A DNA stretch of 64,000 bases from Chionis minor (GCA_013398295.1 VZSF01008855.1:186001-250000), one strand, 5' to 3'. Counted from the stretch's first letter, positions 25,101 to 39,003 are shown. Translations and numbers: made by a program. The notes: a model not told the origin generated them from the sequence alone.

Positions 25101-28100
25101 GGAAAAACTCCCACTTAATAAAGAAAAAAATATGAATTAGGTGGAACATAGTTCCATCCTACATTAATCCAGAAAAAAACTGACAGTATGTCCACTTTAC
25201 ATACCACCTTTCTTTTAATTTACAGTCTTCAATTTACAGTCTTCTACGCAGTTATTTAAATAATCTGTCTCTCACAGAGTAGCACCTTTGAAATTGCCAG
25301 GGACACAAACCCACTTCTCTGTTTCCTCACAAAAATTTTCCATAGACACCCGCAACACAGGCATTTCCAGCAAGACTGATTTTTTCTTGGCCTTATCTTC
25401 TCCAGATGGTTTGTAGATAGTTCTCACAACTCAGCCATCACTTTAAATAGACATAAAAAGATGAAAGTCCAGTTTCCTTTAGGACTGTATATGAAACTTG
25501 TATTGGCTGGCAAGTACTGAAACTTTTAATATAAACAAGACCTTTTGCCTCCAGCTGTGGGGGGGCCTATTATGGCTCACTGTACAGAATGTTTGCTTTC
25601 TTAATATTCTCTGCCTTCTAAACTGGGATGGATTAGATCCAAATACATTGTTACCATGCTTCTCACACAAATTAATATGGGTTTGTACTTGTCATACTTT
25701 AATGGGGAGGTCTATGTTCTGGAAGAGATGAAAATAGTTTTGTTTGCACGTTTTCAATAATCATATGCTTCATGATTAATGAAGCCTCTTTCAAACCTGC
25801 CTTCTGCAGCCGATTGTAGAATTGTTGAGAAGACTAAAAAAAGTAATCTTACTCTTATATACTATCTTTAACTAATCTTGTAAAATTTTATTCATTGTCT
25901 GTGACAAGACCTGTTATTAGTCTGTATGCAGCAAAGAGCTGATCAGGCATTTTACAAGCTGTTGGGGATGTCACAGGGGTCACTGTAAGCACTTCTAACT
26001 GTTTTGAGCGCTTGCCAAGTATGACAGAAGAAACCATTTTCCCCTATACAGGTTTGCCAAGACAGAGCTCCAGTCCATTCCCAGGGTAAAAGGCTGCAGT
26101 TTAAGAAACTACTCTTCCTCAATTACTTTTTCAGTGTTTGACTACCACACACAGTTCAAAGAAAAAAAAAAAAATTCAATAGCATGCTGCTTCCGACTGT
26201 TACCTCCTCACAAGGACGATGTCAGCTCTTGTACTGCCCAATCTATATTTATTCCCTACGCTCTGTTCTATGTGTTTAAACATAGAAAATATAACTGTCC
26301 ACAATGTTTTGTCCAATCCACACTGCATCACATATTCTAACCCCAGGTTTTCTGAAATGGTATCTTCTGTTAGTTTTGGGGTATTTTCTTAATATTGTAA
26401 CAAAGTCCTGGAGACTTCCCCCTGTCCTAGCACAAACAGCATTCTCTTTGTTTATATATATGATTTGCAAGAAAACTGTGACCAATCTCCCAGTGTATTC
26501 CTCATGTTCTACATACAACTCTTCAATTTTGTCACTCAGCTCTGTAAAATTAAACTCATTAATTACAGAGCTGCAGGAATAATGTTGCTTTAACCCAAAC
26601 ACAAACAGACTAAGGGAAAATCATATACCAGATAACCCAGAAGTTAGGAAAAAATGGTCTGATCTCTTAGCAAGTCTGATCCCAGTTGATCGCTTTACTA
26701 CAAGCAAGGATAGGTTACCATGGGGAAAACTGGAAGAACGTACGGGTCTAATCAAAACAAGTTTTTATCACTTATGACAGCCATCCAAGTAATAAAAGAG
26801 GGAAAAAATCTTGAACATTTGCATTCAGTGCTGCATTTCAGCAAAATAATAAATAAAAATATCCTATGGATTAGCGCTGGTTAGACCAAAACAATGAGGG
26901 ATTCAGTAGCATGCAAGAGAGTGCCCTTCAGATTAAATGACAATTTGGAAGTGTTTAACAACATATGGTCTCTTTTCTTTGACATATATGATTAAGAATA
27001 TATCTTTTTTATATCAAAATATAAAATACCATCTGTCATAAGTACCAACTATGATACTCCCTCTATATATCCAATTAATTCACTATACTTTCTAATGTAA
27101 ATATTTCTCCTATTTTCTCCCTTTTTCTTCTTCTGTAACTATATTTATTTATAAAATTTCAATAAATGTATATATTTAAAAAAGTCAATACTATGACTTG
27201 AAATGTAATTAGGAATAACAATGAAAGTCTGTTTCACTTTGTATTTCAAAGGAGAAGGGCCAAATCTTCCCATGGTTTGAAATGACAGAGCTCTTTTAAG
27301 TCAGTGAGTATAGGTAAATTACAAAGATCTAACTATGTTGCTTTTCCTTATTACACATATCAACCCAGAGGAATGCTGACTTTTCATAAATATTTTTGTT
27401 CCTTTTCTCAGAAGTGCAGAGTTCCTTAAAGACACATGACTGCAGAGTGAGAATCAAAATATATTAAGTATTTCTCATTAATGTATCAGAATTCCAGTGA
27501 ACATGGAGGAATAAAAAAGGATTGCTCTGGAAAACACAGTACAAATCAGTAAAATATATAACGCATTTCAGTTCACTGAATTAATACTTGAGCTCATTAA
27601 TGTAGTCTCAAAAAAAACCCAAACCCAAAAAACCCCACCTTTGACAACATAATTATTTTAATAGTTTTTGAGAATACTAAAATATGCAAAAGTTATTAAA
27701 ATACACTCTCGAGACTGTAGGAGCTAAATTTTGCCAGGGTAAAACAGGAAAGAATGTAACAACCTGTTTGAAGCAGGGTGCAAGTTTTCTTTTGTATGGG
27801 CCACACACACATAGATAAACATACACACACAGATATACATACATACATCTTTACTCAGTTTTCTGAATAATTTGGCTGTGGATGCACTAATAAACTGCAG
27901 TAATAGGTTTTGCATTAGTAACATGAAAACGAAATTACTGACCCACAACATAAACTATATTTTAAGCCGTTAGCTTTTGAAGAATCTTTTGGAAGTTTTA
28001 ACTCCTGTGTTTCCCTCAGCCTAGTAAAGATCTGAAAAGGGAGGGAAGAGATCTTTTCAAAAAGATTGCTCCTCTTAAAAAGCAGAATAGTAGGCATCAT

Positions 28101-28524
28101 GGTAATTTACTTTCTTTTGATTCATTTATAAATCAATTTATAAACCATATAAAAACCTAAGATTTACGAGTCCACTGAGGTATCATGGAAGGGGTGACTA
28201 TATGTGGCTGAGGTTATTTCAGCATAATTTATAACATAGTACATTTTCACCTGCTTCCACGTAGCTGTCTGCGAGCAGAAAATGCTGCCCATCTTCTAAT
28301 GTTACATTCTCAATCCTTAAAGGAGCTTTCAAAAACAAACTATAATGATCATCTTCGTCATTCATGGTGGAAACTTTAAACACAGTTCTAATAAACTGCA
28401 TTTATAGGTTCTTACATTGTCCAATACTTTCTAAAATATTTGTAATATTTCAGTAACTAGATATAAATGAACTTCTAAAAAGTTGTACTGTTTTAGCCCT
28501 AATAAGTTCTTAAGGCACTGACTT

Positions 28525-29407
28525 AGAATCATAGAATGGTTTGGGTTGAAAGGAACCTTAAAGATCATCTAGTTTGACCCCCCCAACCACAGGCAGGGAC
28601 ACCTTCCACTAGAACAGATTGCTCAAAGCCCCATCCAACCTGGCCTTGAACACTTCCAGGTACAGGCCATCCAGAACTTCTCTGGGCAACCTGTTCCAGG
28701 GTCTCACCAGCCTCACAGTAAAGAATTTCTTCCTAAAATCTCATCTAAATCTACCCACTTTCAGTTTAAAACTGTCACCTCTCATCCTATCACTACACTT
28801 CTTGATAAAGAGTCCCTCACCAGCTTTCCTGTAGGCCCTCTTCAGGTACTGGAAGGCTGCTTGCTTTAAGGTCTCCATGGAGCCTTCTCTTCTCCAGGCT
28901 GAACAACCCCAGCTCTCTCTATGAGAGCCTGTCCTCATAGGATAGGTGCTCCAGCCCTCTGGTCATCTTTGTGGCTATCCTCTGGACCCGCTCCAATGAG
29001 TCCATGTCCTTCCTATGTTGGGGTCCCCAGAGCTGGACACAGCACTCCAGGTGGGGTCTTACAAGAGCAGAGGGTGAGAATCACCTCCCTCGACCTGCTG
29101 GCCGCACTTCCTCTGATGCGGCCCAGGATGCGGTTGGCTTTCTGGGCTGCGAGTGCATATTGCTGGGTCATGTTGAGCTTCTCATCCACCAACACCCCCA
29201 AGTCCTTCTCAGGGCTGCTCTCAACCCATTCTCCACCCAGCCTGTATTTGTGCTTGGGATTGCCCTGACCCATGTGCAGGACCTTGCACTTGACGTTGCT
29301 GAACTTCATGAGGTTGCCACCTCTCAAGCCTGTCCAGGTCCTGGATGGCATCCCTTCCCTCCAGTGTCAACACAGCTTGTTGTTGTTGGCAGACTTGCTG
29401 AGGCACA
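28525..29407 (-). mobile_element. CR1 LINE, 5'-truncated, 3' end at left
   Basis: The left end matches the typical CR1 3' terminus (AGAATCATAGAATGG on +), so the element's sense strand is minus. Going left from 29,407 on that strand there is a remnant of the reverse transcriptase C-terminal region (motifs LEGRDAIQDLDRLERW, then [35 protein letters not shown]), followed by the 3' UTR. A frameshift separates the two coding pieces near 29,330. The catalytic FADD motif reads SANN, so this copy cannot be active. Its 5' truncation is usual for CR1. It ends about 0.6 kb before the PSMD14 CpG island. Confidence 0.93.
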
Positions 29408-29979
29408 AGATGTTCACATTTTGTCTGAAAACATACTTCCTTGGCCTTGTATTTCCCTCTTTTAATTTACAAAAGAGTTTTTTCCTCCTGTGTTAACATA
29501 AGGATAATAGAAATTCCAATTTGCTTCTCTGCACCATTCATCAGCGTGCATGCTTTTATCTGATTATCTCCTATTTACCTCCTTTGTATGGCAGAAACTC
29601 ACTTTTTTCCCCATTTCTGCTTATGTTGTTTGTATGCATATGACCATTCTTATTACTCTGATCTAAATCCTCTCATTTTTCTGTAATACTGTTTTTGAGA
29701 GTAGATGTGGTACTGTTCCTATGACAGTAATCATTCTTTTCTTGATGACACATTCACTGATTCTTCTGCCATCTTACTGTAGTTACTTGAGCACAGGTGC
29801 CATGGGGCTGCCATTTGATTCTCCACTACAGAAGTTGTTAACCCACAGCACTTTGCAGTGGAACAGTTTAAGCGCTTCAGTTCACCATGCGCCACTTTCC
29901 ACTCAGTGTCATGTAGAGTCCGCGTCCCTCCAAAGGTCTCTGCTCCCAAAAGCTCCAAGTAACCCTGGCAGGTATGGAT
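29408..29979. other. Intergenic sequence between CR1 and PSMD14 promoter
   Basis: This is AT-rich to balanced sequence with no recognised gene or repeat. CpG density begins to rise only from about 29,870 onward. Confidence 0.5.
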
Positions 29980-30960
29980 TTGTTAGTGCGCTACCCAGCA
30001 AGCACAATGGACGATGGATGAGGCAGGTGGGACCACAGCATCCCACTGCCTCAGGGGCTCCTCAGGCCCCTTCTCACTGCTGCCGCCAGGCTCCCGGTGG
30101 CCGCAGGCCCAGCCTGGCCACAACTGCCCTCTGCTCTCGCCGTCCCCGGGGCTGGCCCACACGGGAGGGCCGGTGACGGCCGGTGACCGCCGCGGCTCGC
30201 TGCGGCCTACGCGCCCCCGTGACGCCCGGGAGAGGCCTCCTTTCGCGCTCAGCCTCCCAGAGGAAGGGCGGCGGCTGCACCGGTCGGCCCACGGGACGGT
30301 TTAATGGCCGCGGCTGCTGGCGGGCGCCAGCACCGAGCGCGGGCCGGGGGGGCGGCACGCGCCGTTGCCGGGCGGGCCGCGTTGCCATGGCTCCCAGCCC
30401 CTCCCCGCCCCGCCTTCCTGGTCTGTGGGACCGGAAGCCCCCGCCGCGTGCCCTTTGAACCGGGAAGTCCTCGTGGAGGCCTGGGCGGACTCGGTTTGAA
30501 TGAAATCCGGCTGATTCACGGCGGCCCGGCCCGAGGCGGCGCGGCCGGGGAGGGCTCCGGGCGGAGGTGAGGGCCCGGCGGGACGGCCGCCCTCCTCACA
30601 GGGATCCTCGGGGGCCCGGCGCGGCCCGTGGGGGCCTCGCTGCGGCCTGGGGCGGCCTCTGCGTGGTGGCGGCGGCGGGAGTGGGGCCCGCCGGGAGTGG
30701 GCCCNGGCCCGGGGGAGCGGCGCAGGGGGGGGGTCCCGCCGGCGGAGCGGCCCGGCTGGGCCTCGGCGCCTCACGGGCCCGGAGCGGCCCGGCCGCCTTC
30801 CCGGCCGTGTGTCGGCTGGGTACCACCGGGGTTGCAGCCGCTGGCCGGTGTCTCGGGGCGCTGAGTGTCGCAGGCGGAGCCTCCGAGCGCCGGTTTATTC
30901 TGCGGGCGGCAGCGGTCTGTTTCCCAGCGGAGGGGCTTCACGGATTGAAACGCTGCTGCT
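29980..30960 (+). promoter_or_regulatory. PSMD14: PSMD14 CpG-island promoter
   Basis: This dense CpG island of about 1 kb has no TATA box at a useful position, the usual form for a housekeeping proteasome gene. An ETS/GABP-type motif ACCGGAAG lies at 30,430-30,437, with a related CGGGAAG near 30,461-30,467, just upstream of the inferred first exon. One undetermined base (30,705) and a run of nine G (30,725-30,733) lie in the intronic half. Open frames on both strands here have the composition expected of CpG islands and no known domain. A divergent transcript is possible but not shown. Confidence 0.8.
30440..30566 (+). other. PSMD14: PSMD14 exon 1 (5' UTR, start approximate)
   Basis: The exon is inferred from a good splice donor, GGAG|GTGAGG, with the intron starting at 30,567. 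It sits inside the CpG island and downstream of the ETS-type motif. The start is a guess because no TATA box or initiator fixes it. It is non-coding: the first in-frame ATG of the protein is in exon 2, only four bases after its acceptor. A different donor in the island could be used instead. Confidence 0.5.
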
Positions 30961-33900
30961 CCTTCGGGAGGAGCATCGGGGCGATCCCCAGCAGTGCACG
31001 GCTTCAGTTTATTGGAGAGGGAGGCGAGGGCAAAGCGCTGTCTGGGATGTGTGAAGAAGAAATCTTTACTGTGTGGTCAGGAAAGATGCAGTAGAATTAA
31101 GTAGAAAAGGAGCCATAATCAAAGCCAACAGTGTGTAGCAGACTTGGGAATCGTTTTCAGAACAAATTGATGTGGTATAGTTGGATGCTTGTAAACAGTT
31201 GACAAATCTGAATGTGTGCTGATGTCATCTCTTAAAGTTGTACTCGTTTCCGGTACACCGTGGGAAACCAGAAAAACAACAAGCACTGAGACTCACTTTT
31301 AAAAAAAAATACTTTTATACAAATATATTTGAAAGCTGCATATAGTTGAAAAGCTACTAGGCAAGCTAAAAAGTTGGAGAGGCTTGTATTAATCTTAAGG
31401 CTTTCACCCCCTGTGAATCCAAGGTGTACTGTGTGCCTTGGATATGGGAAGTATGCTTGGAAGAAGAGTCTGCTGAGAAGAGCCCTGTTTGTGAGCTTGT
31501 GTTATGGAAACAAGGAAAAGATTTGTGTTTGTGAAGAAATCCAGAAATTGGCTTGCAAATGAATTGCAAGCGTGACTTTGAACAACTAGGTTTTGTCTGT
31601 AGCTTAGTGTCAAATTTTTGTTCCATCCGCTGTTATAACATTAGGAATGTTGATTTGGTATCTATGATTAAAAAAATTATAAGTTAGAGCATACTTCAAA
31701 ATTAAGATTAAGTAATCCCAAAATATCAACAAGTTTGTAAACTTTTTGGGAATTGATTCAATCTTGACAGGCATTGTAGAGTGTACACTAGTAGTAGCTA
31801 CAATTATCTTCTAATGTCTAGGATGGCGGGAAAGGACAGGTAGTTATGATAACCTGAGTAATAGAAAAATGGCATGATGAGTACTTGCTGGAGTTGGTGG
31901 CAGGGGACAGTTCCACAACAGTTGTGTGTCTACCCCACCTTCTGCAGGTTTCAGAGAAACTCATTATTTTATATATAGGGTAAAATTAAAATTGATTTTT
32001 TGGGTTTCTGTGGTTGTGCGATTGGTTAAAGAATCTTCCCTTACCTGTAAGTTTGGTGTGGATATACTTAAGTAGCTTTAGAGTAGTCTTCTTGTGTCTG
32101 GGTTACTTTAGTAACTCCAGTTCAGCAGTGGATGTAGTAGAATTAGATTTGCTGTGCTTCTGGAAATCAGAAAGCAGAGTCTGAAAAGCTAACCTGCCTA
32201 ATAATCCAGCTCAGCTCTATTGAGATTTGGGTCTATACAGTACAGAAACATGGGGTTAACAGAGAGCTGAGCACAATATTGAAGCAAAATAGTCGTGTAA
32301 CTCTGGACCTGCACTACTGAGACTGCGTTCTTTCATGGCATGGTTAATCTTTAGCTTTAATGGACAGATTACTGAGAATTGATGGTAGTCTTTTTGTTGT
32401 TGTTGTTTTTCTCATTTCATTACAAAATGTATAGGAAGATATACTTTCTCTCATCCTATTGTCACATGTGAAGTCTCTGTCCAGCTTCAAGTTTCATTCA
32501 ATGTTTGCTGACTTTTCCTGCAGTGAGTTTTTGTTCTTTTCTTGGTGAAATTATGTTTATCTGGAAGATGCATTTCCTCAACTAATTTGCCTTCATAGCT
32601 GTTTATTGTCCCTAGTGAAGTTGAAATTGTTAGAGTTGCAGCAAAAACCTTAAACCACATTTTTAGTTGCTGTTAATAAAATTGTTAATCCATCTGCTCT
32701 GTGGAACTTATCAACAGGAGATCTGGAAGTGCTTATACAAAGCTATGTACTAACATAGTCTCAGGTGGAGAAACTGAGTTACCAAAGATGAAATTATTTG
32801 CATGAAGTCACCTGGTGTACAAATTTCAAAGTGTGGAGTAACCTGCTGTTACCTGAGTCTAGCCTGATACTCTCTCCACTAACAGGGCCGTTCAGTAGCC
32901 AGTGTTTTCTCTTCCATGTGTGTTGAAGCTAATTTTGATTTTTTTTTTTTTTTTTTTTACCAACTCAAAAGTTGTCAACCCAGGAGAACCCTCTTTCGTT
33001 GAGGGATTGCATCATGGAGTGTTAATGCTAGATAAAAATAGTGCACTGTAGTGTGAAACTCATGTGTCTCATGCAAAGAGATACAGTATTTTAAGACTGT
33101 GTTTCAAGTTGATTTCAAAATATGTGCTGAAACATGCCGAGTATAAGCACAGTAGCTATTGATTTATACCTATATGTATATATAAATTTGCGCATAATGC
33201 ATTTGTATAATTTCATCTCTGTGTTACCTAAGGAAAAACATTTTCATTATTAAAAGTCAGTATTTAAGTCAACAGCTAAGTATCTTGAAAGTAGTAATCA
33301 ACAACTGAACCAGAGCTCTTCGGATAGGCAACTCTTGCCAATTATTATGGCTACCTAACGTAGTATTATGAGCAAATATTAGACATGTGTTTTTAAAAAC
33401 ATCTGCTTCTAGATCAGTTTTGAGATGCTCTGTGTATACTCCCACTGCATTGTTACTAAATGCGGGCTTTTCCCTTTTGAGGACAGGATAGTTAAAAGAA
33501 AATTGCAACGATGGGAGGTTTTGATTTTTTTCAATACCATCCTATGATCAAGGTTTTTCAGCTGGTGTGTTTCAATGATGGACATACACAAGCAGAGAAG
33601 CTGCTTAATTTTTTTTAAGCCATCAGAGACCCCATTGATCTCAATGAGTGCATGTCATCCAAATCCTGCAGTGAACCAAAATGTAAATTCATTATGGATG
33701 AGGATGTTTTATATGTCTGCTCGCTTCCTTAAAAGCTTCACTTTAAACAGACTGTTAACTCTTCCTTGCAGACAGGGGGAAATATTACCAAAATACCTTT
33801 TGCTGACTTTGGAAGGAAAGCAGGTGAGACTTACTGTGAACTGTTTGTTTACTCTTCTGTGTTTTTTATATATATATATCTCTAAGTATATATGTGTGTG

Positions 33901-36900
33901 TATGTAAGGGGGAAAAAACCCGATAGGTAAGTGTGTAATCAAAACTAGCCTTTTGCACTTTGCAGAAGAGAAAAATTCTCAACTGTAGGTTACCGTGTGG
34001 TGTGCCTCCCACAGGAACCAGCATAGCTCTCGCAGATCTGTTTTTTTAATAGCCCTGTAGGAAGTGGGGAAGGGAATGCAGGACCCCCGGGCAGCTGAAA
34101 GTGAATTGGGTTGTAACTCTGACGCCTGCTTGTGAACTGGTTGCAGCTCTGTTGCAGCCTGTGCTGATATAACTGCTGGTTGTAATGGACCCGTCTCATC
34201 TGATCTCTCCTGGATCGTTTCCTTGTGCAAAGCTAGCAAAAAAGTTTTCTTTTGACTTGTTAGTGGAATTCCACCTCAGCCTGTCAGCACTGAGCAACTC
34301 CGACTTGTTCTTTCTCCTCTAACTTTCCAGGAAGATGAAGGTGTCTTCCTTTGCTTTTGTACTTCAGTCGTGGTTTAACCCTAGCAGGCAACTAGGACCA
34401 TGCAGCTGCAAGCTGACTTCTCTACCCCCTCAGTAGGCTGGGGAGAAGAATCAGAAAAATAAGGAAAAATCGTGGGTTGGGATAAAGACAATTTAATAGG
34501 ACAGTAATGGATGAGAAAATAATAATAGAATATACAAAATGACAAGGGGAGTGATGCACAATGGCGTTGCTCACCACTCAGTAACCAATGCCCAGCTAGT
34601 GCCCAAGCAGCAATTCTGCCCTCCCACCCCTGGCCAGCTTCCCAGTTTGTGTGCCAAGCGTGACGTCATATGGTAGGGAATATCCCTTTGGCCAGTTTGG
34701 GTCAGCTGTCCTGGCTGTGTCTCCTCCCAGTTTCTTGGGTGCCCCTTGCCTTCTTGTTGGCAGGCCAGTATGAGAAGCTGAAAAGTCCTTGACTGCATAG
34801 TAACAACTAAAGTATTAGTGTGTTATCAACATTATTCTTATCCTAAATCTAAAACGCAGTACTATACTAGCTGCTAGTAAGAAAATTAACTCTATCCCAG
34901 TGGAAACCAGGACAGCTTCTTTGAGATAAGATTTAGAAGGCTGTATGTTACATAACCTCAGTGTCTAAAAAGAAAAACAAACCCAAACCCCAAAGATACT
35001 CTTTGGGCAGCTTTAGCTTAATGATTTGACATAGATGTCTTCTGGAGTCTGGATTAGCATTGAAAGTAATCTGCTCTTCCAAGACCTTTTTTTCTGTTAT
35101 GCCAAGACAACTGTTTCTGGGATGCAGTGTGAATCCTCTCAGAGGAGTGAACAGGGTTAAAAACATTTTTGTTAGCCTATCAGTTTACTGCAAGGCTGCA
35201 CAAATGGCTGTCCTGGCAGTACTGAGAAAGCAGCATCAAGTTGGTAAGCAGCAGCAGCAGCTTCCCCACTGCTCCTTAAGTTAACATTGACATTGAAAAA
35301 AAAGTCTATCAAATCATGGCAACAGATCATTTCACGGATCTGTTTTAAAACACTGCACTACAAAAGATTGAGTGTGTGCAATTAGTGGGCATTGTTCTCT
35401 GGGAGGAGGAATGTGAAGCAGCCTTTCTCAACCTGAATTCAGGCAAACCTAAAGTCCTCTGTGATTTTTTTCCCCCAGTTAGATCAACTGCTCTTGCAGA
35501 AATAGACAAGAAAACTGTCCGTACTTGCAGACTCCTCTTTGCCTTTGTGCTTAGGTCATCTTAGCTATGGCAAAATACTCTAAAATAGTAGTGAAGGGCC
35601 GTAGTTTCAGTTTCTAACAGCATTTTAAATTATTGGTTAGCTTTAAATTACTTAAGGGGTTATTAAAATAGTTTACTCTTCCATATAATTTTGGGAAGCT
35701 TAAACTTCAGTGTTACAGATACTTGGGCAAGACATGGTATATACCACTTCCAGGAATTATATGATGCAAGCAAAAAAAACCAGGATTCCGTGGGTTATTC
35801 TTCAATGGTGCTTTGTCCTCCTGTAGGTCATCAATGTAACATTTCTTTTTATCTGTGCTACTGTTTCTAAATTTTATTGTTTTTTCTGCCCTTCCCCTCT
35901 TTCTGTTTCCTTCTATAGGAAAGAGACCTACTGGCATCATCTTTGTAAGCAAAAAGTGGGAGCCGCTGCTGAGTTTGTTCTGTGATTGACTCTTGCTAAG
36001 CATCAGGTTAGAAATGCATATTTGCTTTATTCCTAAATGCTAAAGTTATCTCAACTAAGGTCTAAAAATTTTGCTCAAGCTGTTTAAAGGTTTACAAAAG
36101 CATTATTTCATAAACAGCATTTATGGCTGAAATAACATTTGGGCACAGTGGATTAACAGAAATTAAAACTAGTTTTAATTTGGATAGCTAACCTAAGTTC
36201 TTAAGATGTTTACGCAGAGTAAACAAATATGTTTAGGTCTAGATATACTAAATATACTACTAAAACACTTTCAGTTACAAATAAGAAAGTAAAGTGTTAG
36301 TTGCCAAAACTGTAACCAGAGTCAAGTCACAGAGCTAGTGAAATAATTTGCAGTGCACCTAGAACTGGTTTGTGGAGATTTTCTCTCTCTACTACTGTTA
36401 TGAGAATCTGAATGTCTTCAGTTTAGTGGCTACTCTGTGATAGTTGAGTAGGAAACATTCCATCCCTCCAGTTCTCGAGGACAATGTGATTTTGTTTTTC
36501 CAAAACCTGGAAAGTTACGCTGATAAATAATCAGTTTGTGTAACTAATTAGTCTAATACAACTTTAATACAGCAAAATATGCTCCTATAAATGCTGTACT
36601 ATTCTGTTGGGTGAGAAACTGGAATGAGTTATGTAAATAAAATATTAACGATCTGGAACTGACTAGCTTTTCGCTTACTAAAGTGAAATGTAAATAGGTA
36701 TAAGATTAGTTATTCAGTATTATTGCTTGTACGTAGGTCATATGCTTCATCAGCTATGGAAGTTTCTTTAGTTGTAGGAAAGGCCAGTTTTATGGTTAGC
36801 AGTTGTAGAGACTAAGAGTTTCTTAAAATAAATGTAAAACCATGATTGATTAAAATCATCATTTTAGTAGTTTAAATCTACTTCTCAGCTACTCTTCAGC

Positions 36901-38999
36901 CCTCGTTAGTGTCATGAAAGATGAATCATTGTAGGTTTCAATGGAGGAGTATCTACCACAGAGGGGTAAAATGAAATGTAGTTGGCGTTAATTCGTACTC
37001 ATGACTGTTTTATTGGAGCCATTTACCATGTGGTTACATAATAGCTTTAAACAGCAACTTAACCTTTCCATGGGAATCCTACAACTTGATTTGGAATTTA
37101 TTGTAGTTCAGGATAGAAAACTATATACACTTTGTGTGCAGCATTTGCACGTAATAAAGAGGCTTGGTTTCAATGACGGAAAAGAAAAGCCTAACCATTG
37201 ACCCTTTAACAAACTCTTTTTTAATTCATATGGTGCCAAGGTAGCTTTAAGAAAGTACTTATTGTTAATTGAGGCTGCAGTTGTTGGGTTTATACATTCT
37301 ACAAAGTCAACGTAGTGAGTCAAGTGAAGCTAATAGCTTGCTAGTGCATTAAACTAGGAAAGTGAAATTAGCAAATAGCGCAAGTGTTATTGATCCATAT
37401 GTCTTAGATATTGTTGTCTGAAATGGGTGAAATTCCATACATGATTAAAGTAGGAGTTAGATAATCTTGTCTAGTGGTAGGTTTAAATGCTGCCTCTTTG
37501 TACGTTAACAAGAAGCTTAAAATACTTATTTTAAATGTAAACTGAAATAAAACCTGTCAGTATCTAGCCAGTAAAAATATTAGCAAATTTCAGCAGGAAT
37601 AATGTGATGACATTCGCCATCAACATAAAGACTTTTTTTATTTTTAATAAAAAGGAATTTATTTTTCATGGTAAGTTCAAAGTTCTTCTGCATAATTAAT
37701 TCTAAAAGAAGGTTCTTGAATTAGTATTGTTAATGTGGTCTACTGAAATTGTGTATATAATTCTCTAATGTTTAATGTAATACCCATTTTGAGGATGAAT
37801 GTATTTTGGAAATATCATTGCTTGCTGTTCTCAATTGCTCTTACACCACCTGAACAGGCTTTGTTGTGTTGTATTAAACCTTGTGCAGTTATGATCGTGG
37901 TTTCTGATTACTTTGTATCTTCTAATCACAAATAAAATAAACCAGTAAAATTTACTAATTTTTGTAAGCCTTGGAACTGGCTTGATTTGCTGAAAGCAGC
38001 TGTTTAAAAAGTAATACTCAGTAGTTTTTGTTTATTTTATCACTGTGTTTTGTTGCGTAAAGCTAAGAAGTTGAGAAAGCCAAGCAAAGGAGATAAAGGT
38101 CTGTTACTGGTGGGACAGAACCCTTACTTAGATGCCCACAATTAAATAGCAGATTACTTTTCAACATCAGGAAGTGAATAAGCTGCAGACAAATAAACAT
38201 CAGTCTAATTTTTTTTTTTTAATTTGGGCAGCATAACGATTCTTATTCCTCAAGATTACTCATTTGAAAGTTGCAAGATAGAAAAGCTTTTTTTTTTTTT
38301 TAAGTAGCGAGTTGGTTACGTTGATTGGAATAATCTTCCACTAAAGCAATGGCACATGCAACACTGGAAATGTATTAAATGACTGTACTGTCACTAGTGT
38401 TCTAACTATATACACATTAAATGTTTACTTTACAGTATTTCTTTTAGTATAATGAGTTCATTAAAAAAAAAGCTTTTGATGCTAATTCAGAGATCCATAA
38501 TCTGCTCAGCGTCTTTCACATGCAGTTTTGATGATAACTGACAAGCTGTAAGTTAATTAGCGCAGAACTTACTAATGAGGATGCTAAAATCCGTACTTTC
38601 ACTTTTTTATTGATGCTTTCTGAACAAATTGGAGTAAACTTGATTGTATATCTAATAAGTTTTAGGCACTTCCTGGATGTAGGTACTCTTCTTCAGCAAC
38701 AAAAATCCGCCTGAAATTAACTGAATGATAGGAAAGTTTTGAAAAGTTTGACAAGAGTGCTTGTCTTCAGAAATGGGGATAACCCAAAACCAAAGCAATA
38801 AAACAAGGTCTGTTAATTAGCATGGAAGACAGCTTCTTGAATTAATATGTGGTGTTAATTAACAGGAAGTCTGATGTTGTGTTGTAATTACCACCAATAT
38901 TTTTGACATACTGAGTGACTGAAGGTGAATTATATAGATAGCAATTTAGTAAACACTTCAGAGCATGGGAACATTTTTCCTTTGTTTCTGTTTTTCTAG
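30567..38999 (+). other. PSMD14: PSMD14 intron 1
   Basis: About 8.4 kb between the inferred donor at 30,567 and the acceptor TTTTTCTAG ending at 38,999. The first 400 bp are still CpG island. The intron holds a solo LTR (34,366-34,914), a T20 run at 32,939-32,958 and a TA/TG dinucleotide patch near 33,866-33,905. No other gene is visible. Confidence 0.6.
34366..34914. mobile_element. Solo LTR of an endogenous retrovirus
   Basis: The sequence from GTCGTGGTTTAACCC to GAAACCAGGACA matches my memory of a dispersed neoavian LTR family with 5-bp target duplications (ERVL-like; family name not certain). The expected 5' TG is AG here, and the 3' CA is present. Flanking 5-mers ACTTC (34,361-34,365) and GCTTC (34,915-34,919) differ at one base and look like an aged target-site duplication. 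No internal viral genes are present, so this is a recombined solo LTR and not a provirus. It lies in intron 1 of PSMD14. Confidence 0.8.
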
Positions 39000-39003
39000 A
39001 AAT

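Larger units (their letters stand above)
9851..28524. other. AT-rich intergenic desert
   Basis: About 18.7 kb with very few CpGs, no recognisable coding exon on either strand and few young repeats. Poly-A tracts occur at 16,196-16,213 (18 A) and 24,576-24,599 (24 A), and a CA/TA-rich patch at 27,801-27,848. POU octamer words ATGCAAAT occur at 13,538-13,545 and 13,819-13,826. The standout structure is the hairpin at 16,789-16,928. The rest may include conserved non-coding elements, but I cannot identify any without an alignment. Confidence 0.6.

Noticed and set aside
27801..27848. CA/TA dinucleotide patch considered as a microsatellite of interest
   Set aside because: Interrupted and short; ordinary low-complexity sequence.
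30301..31094. Long open frames on both strands in the PSMD14 CpG island
   Set aside because: Composition artefact. They overlap each other and the inferred 5' UTR and first intron, contain an undetermined base, and match no known protein.
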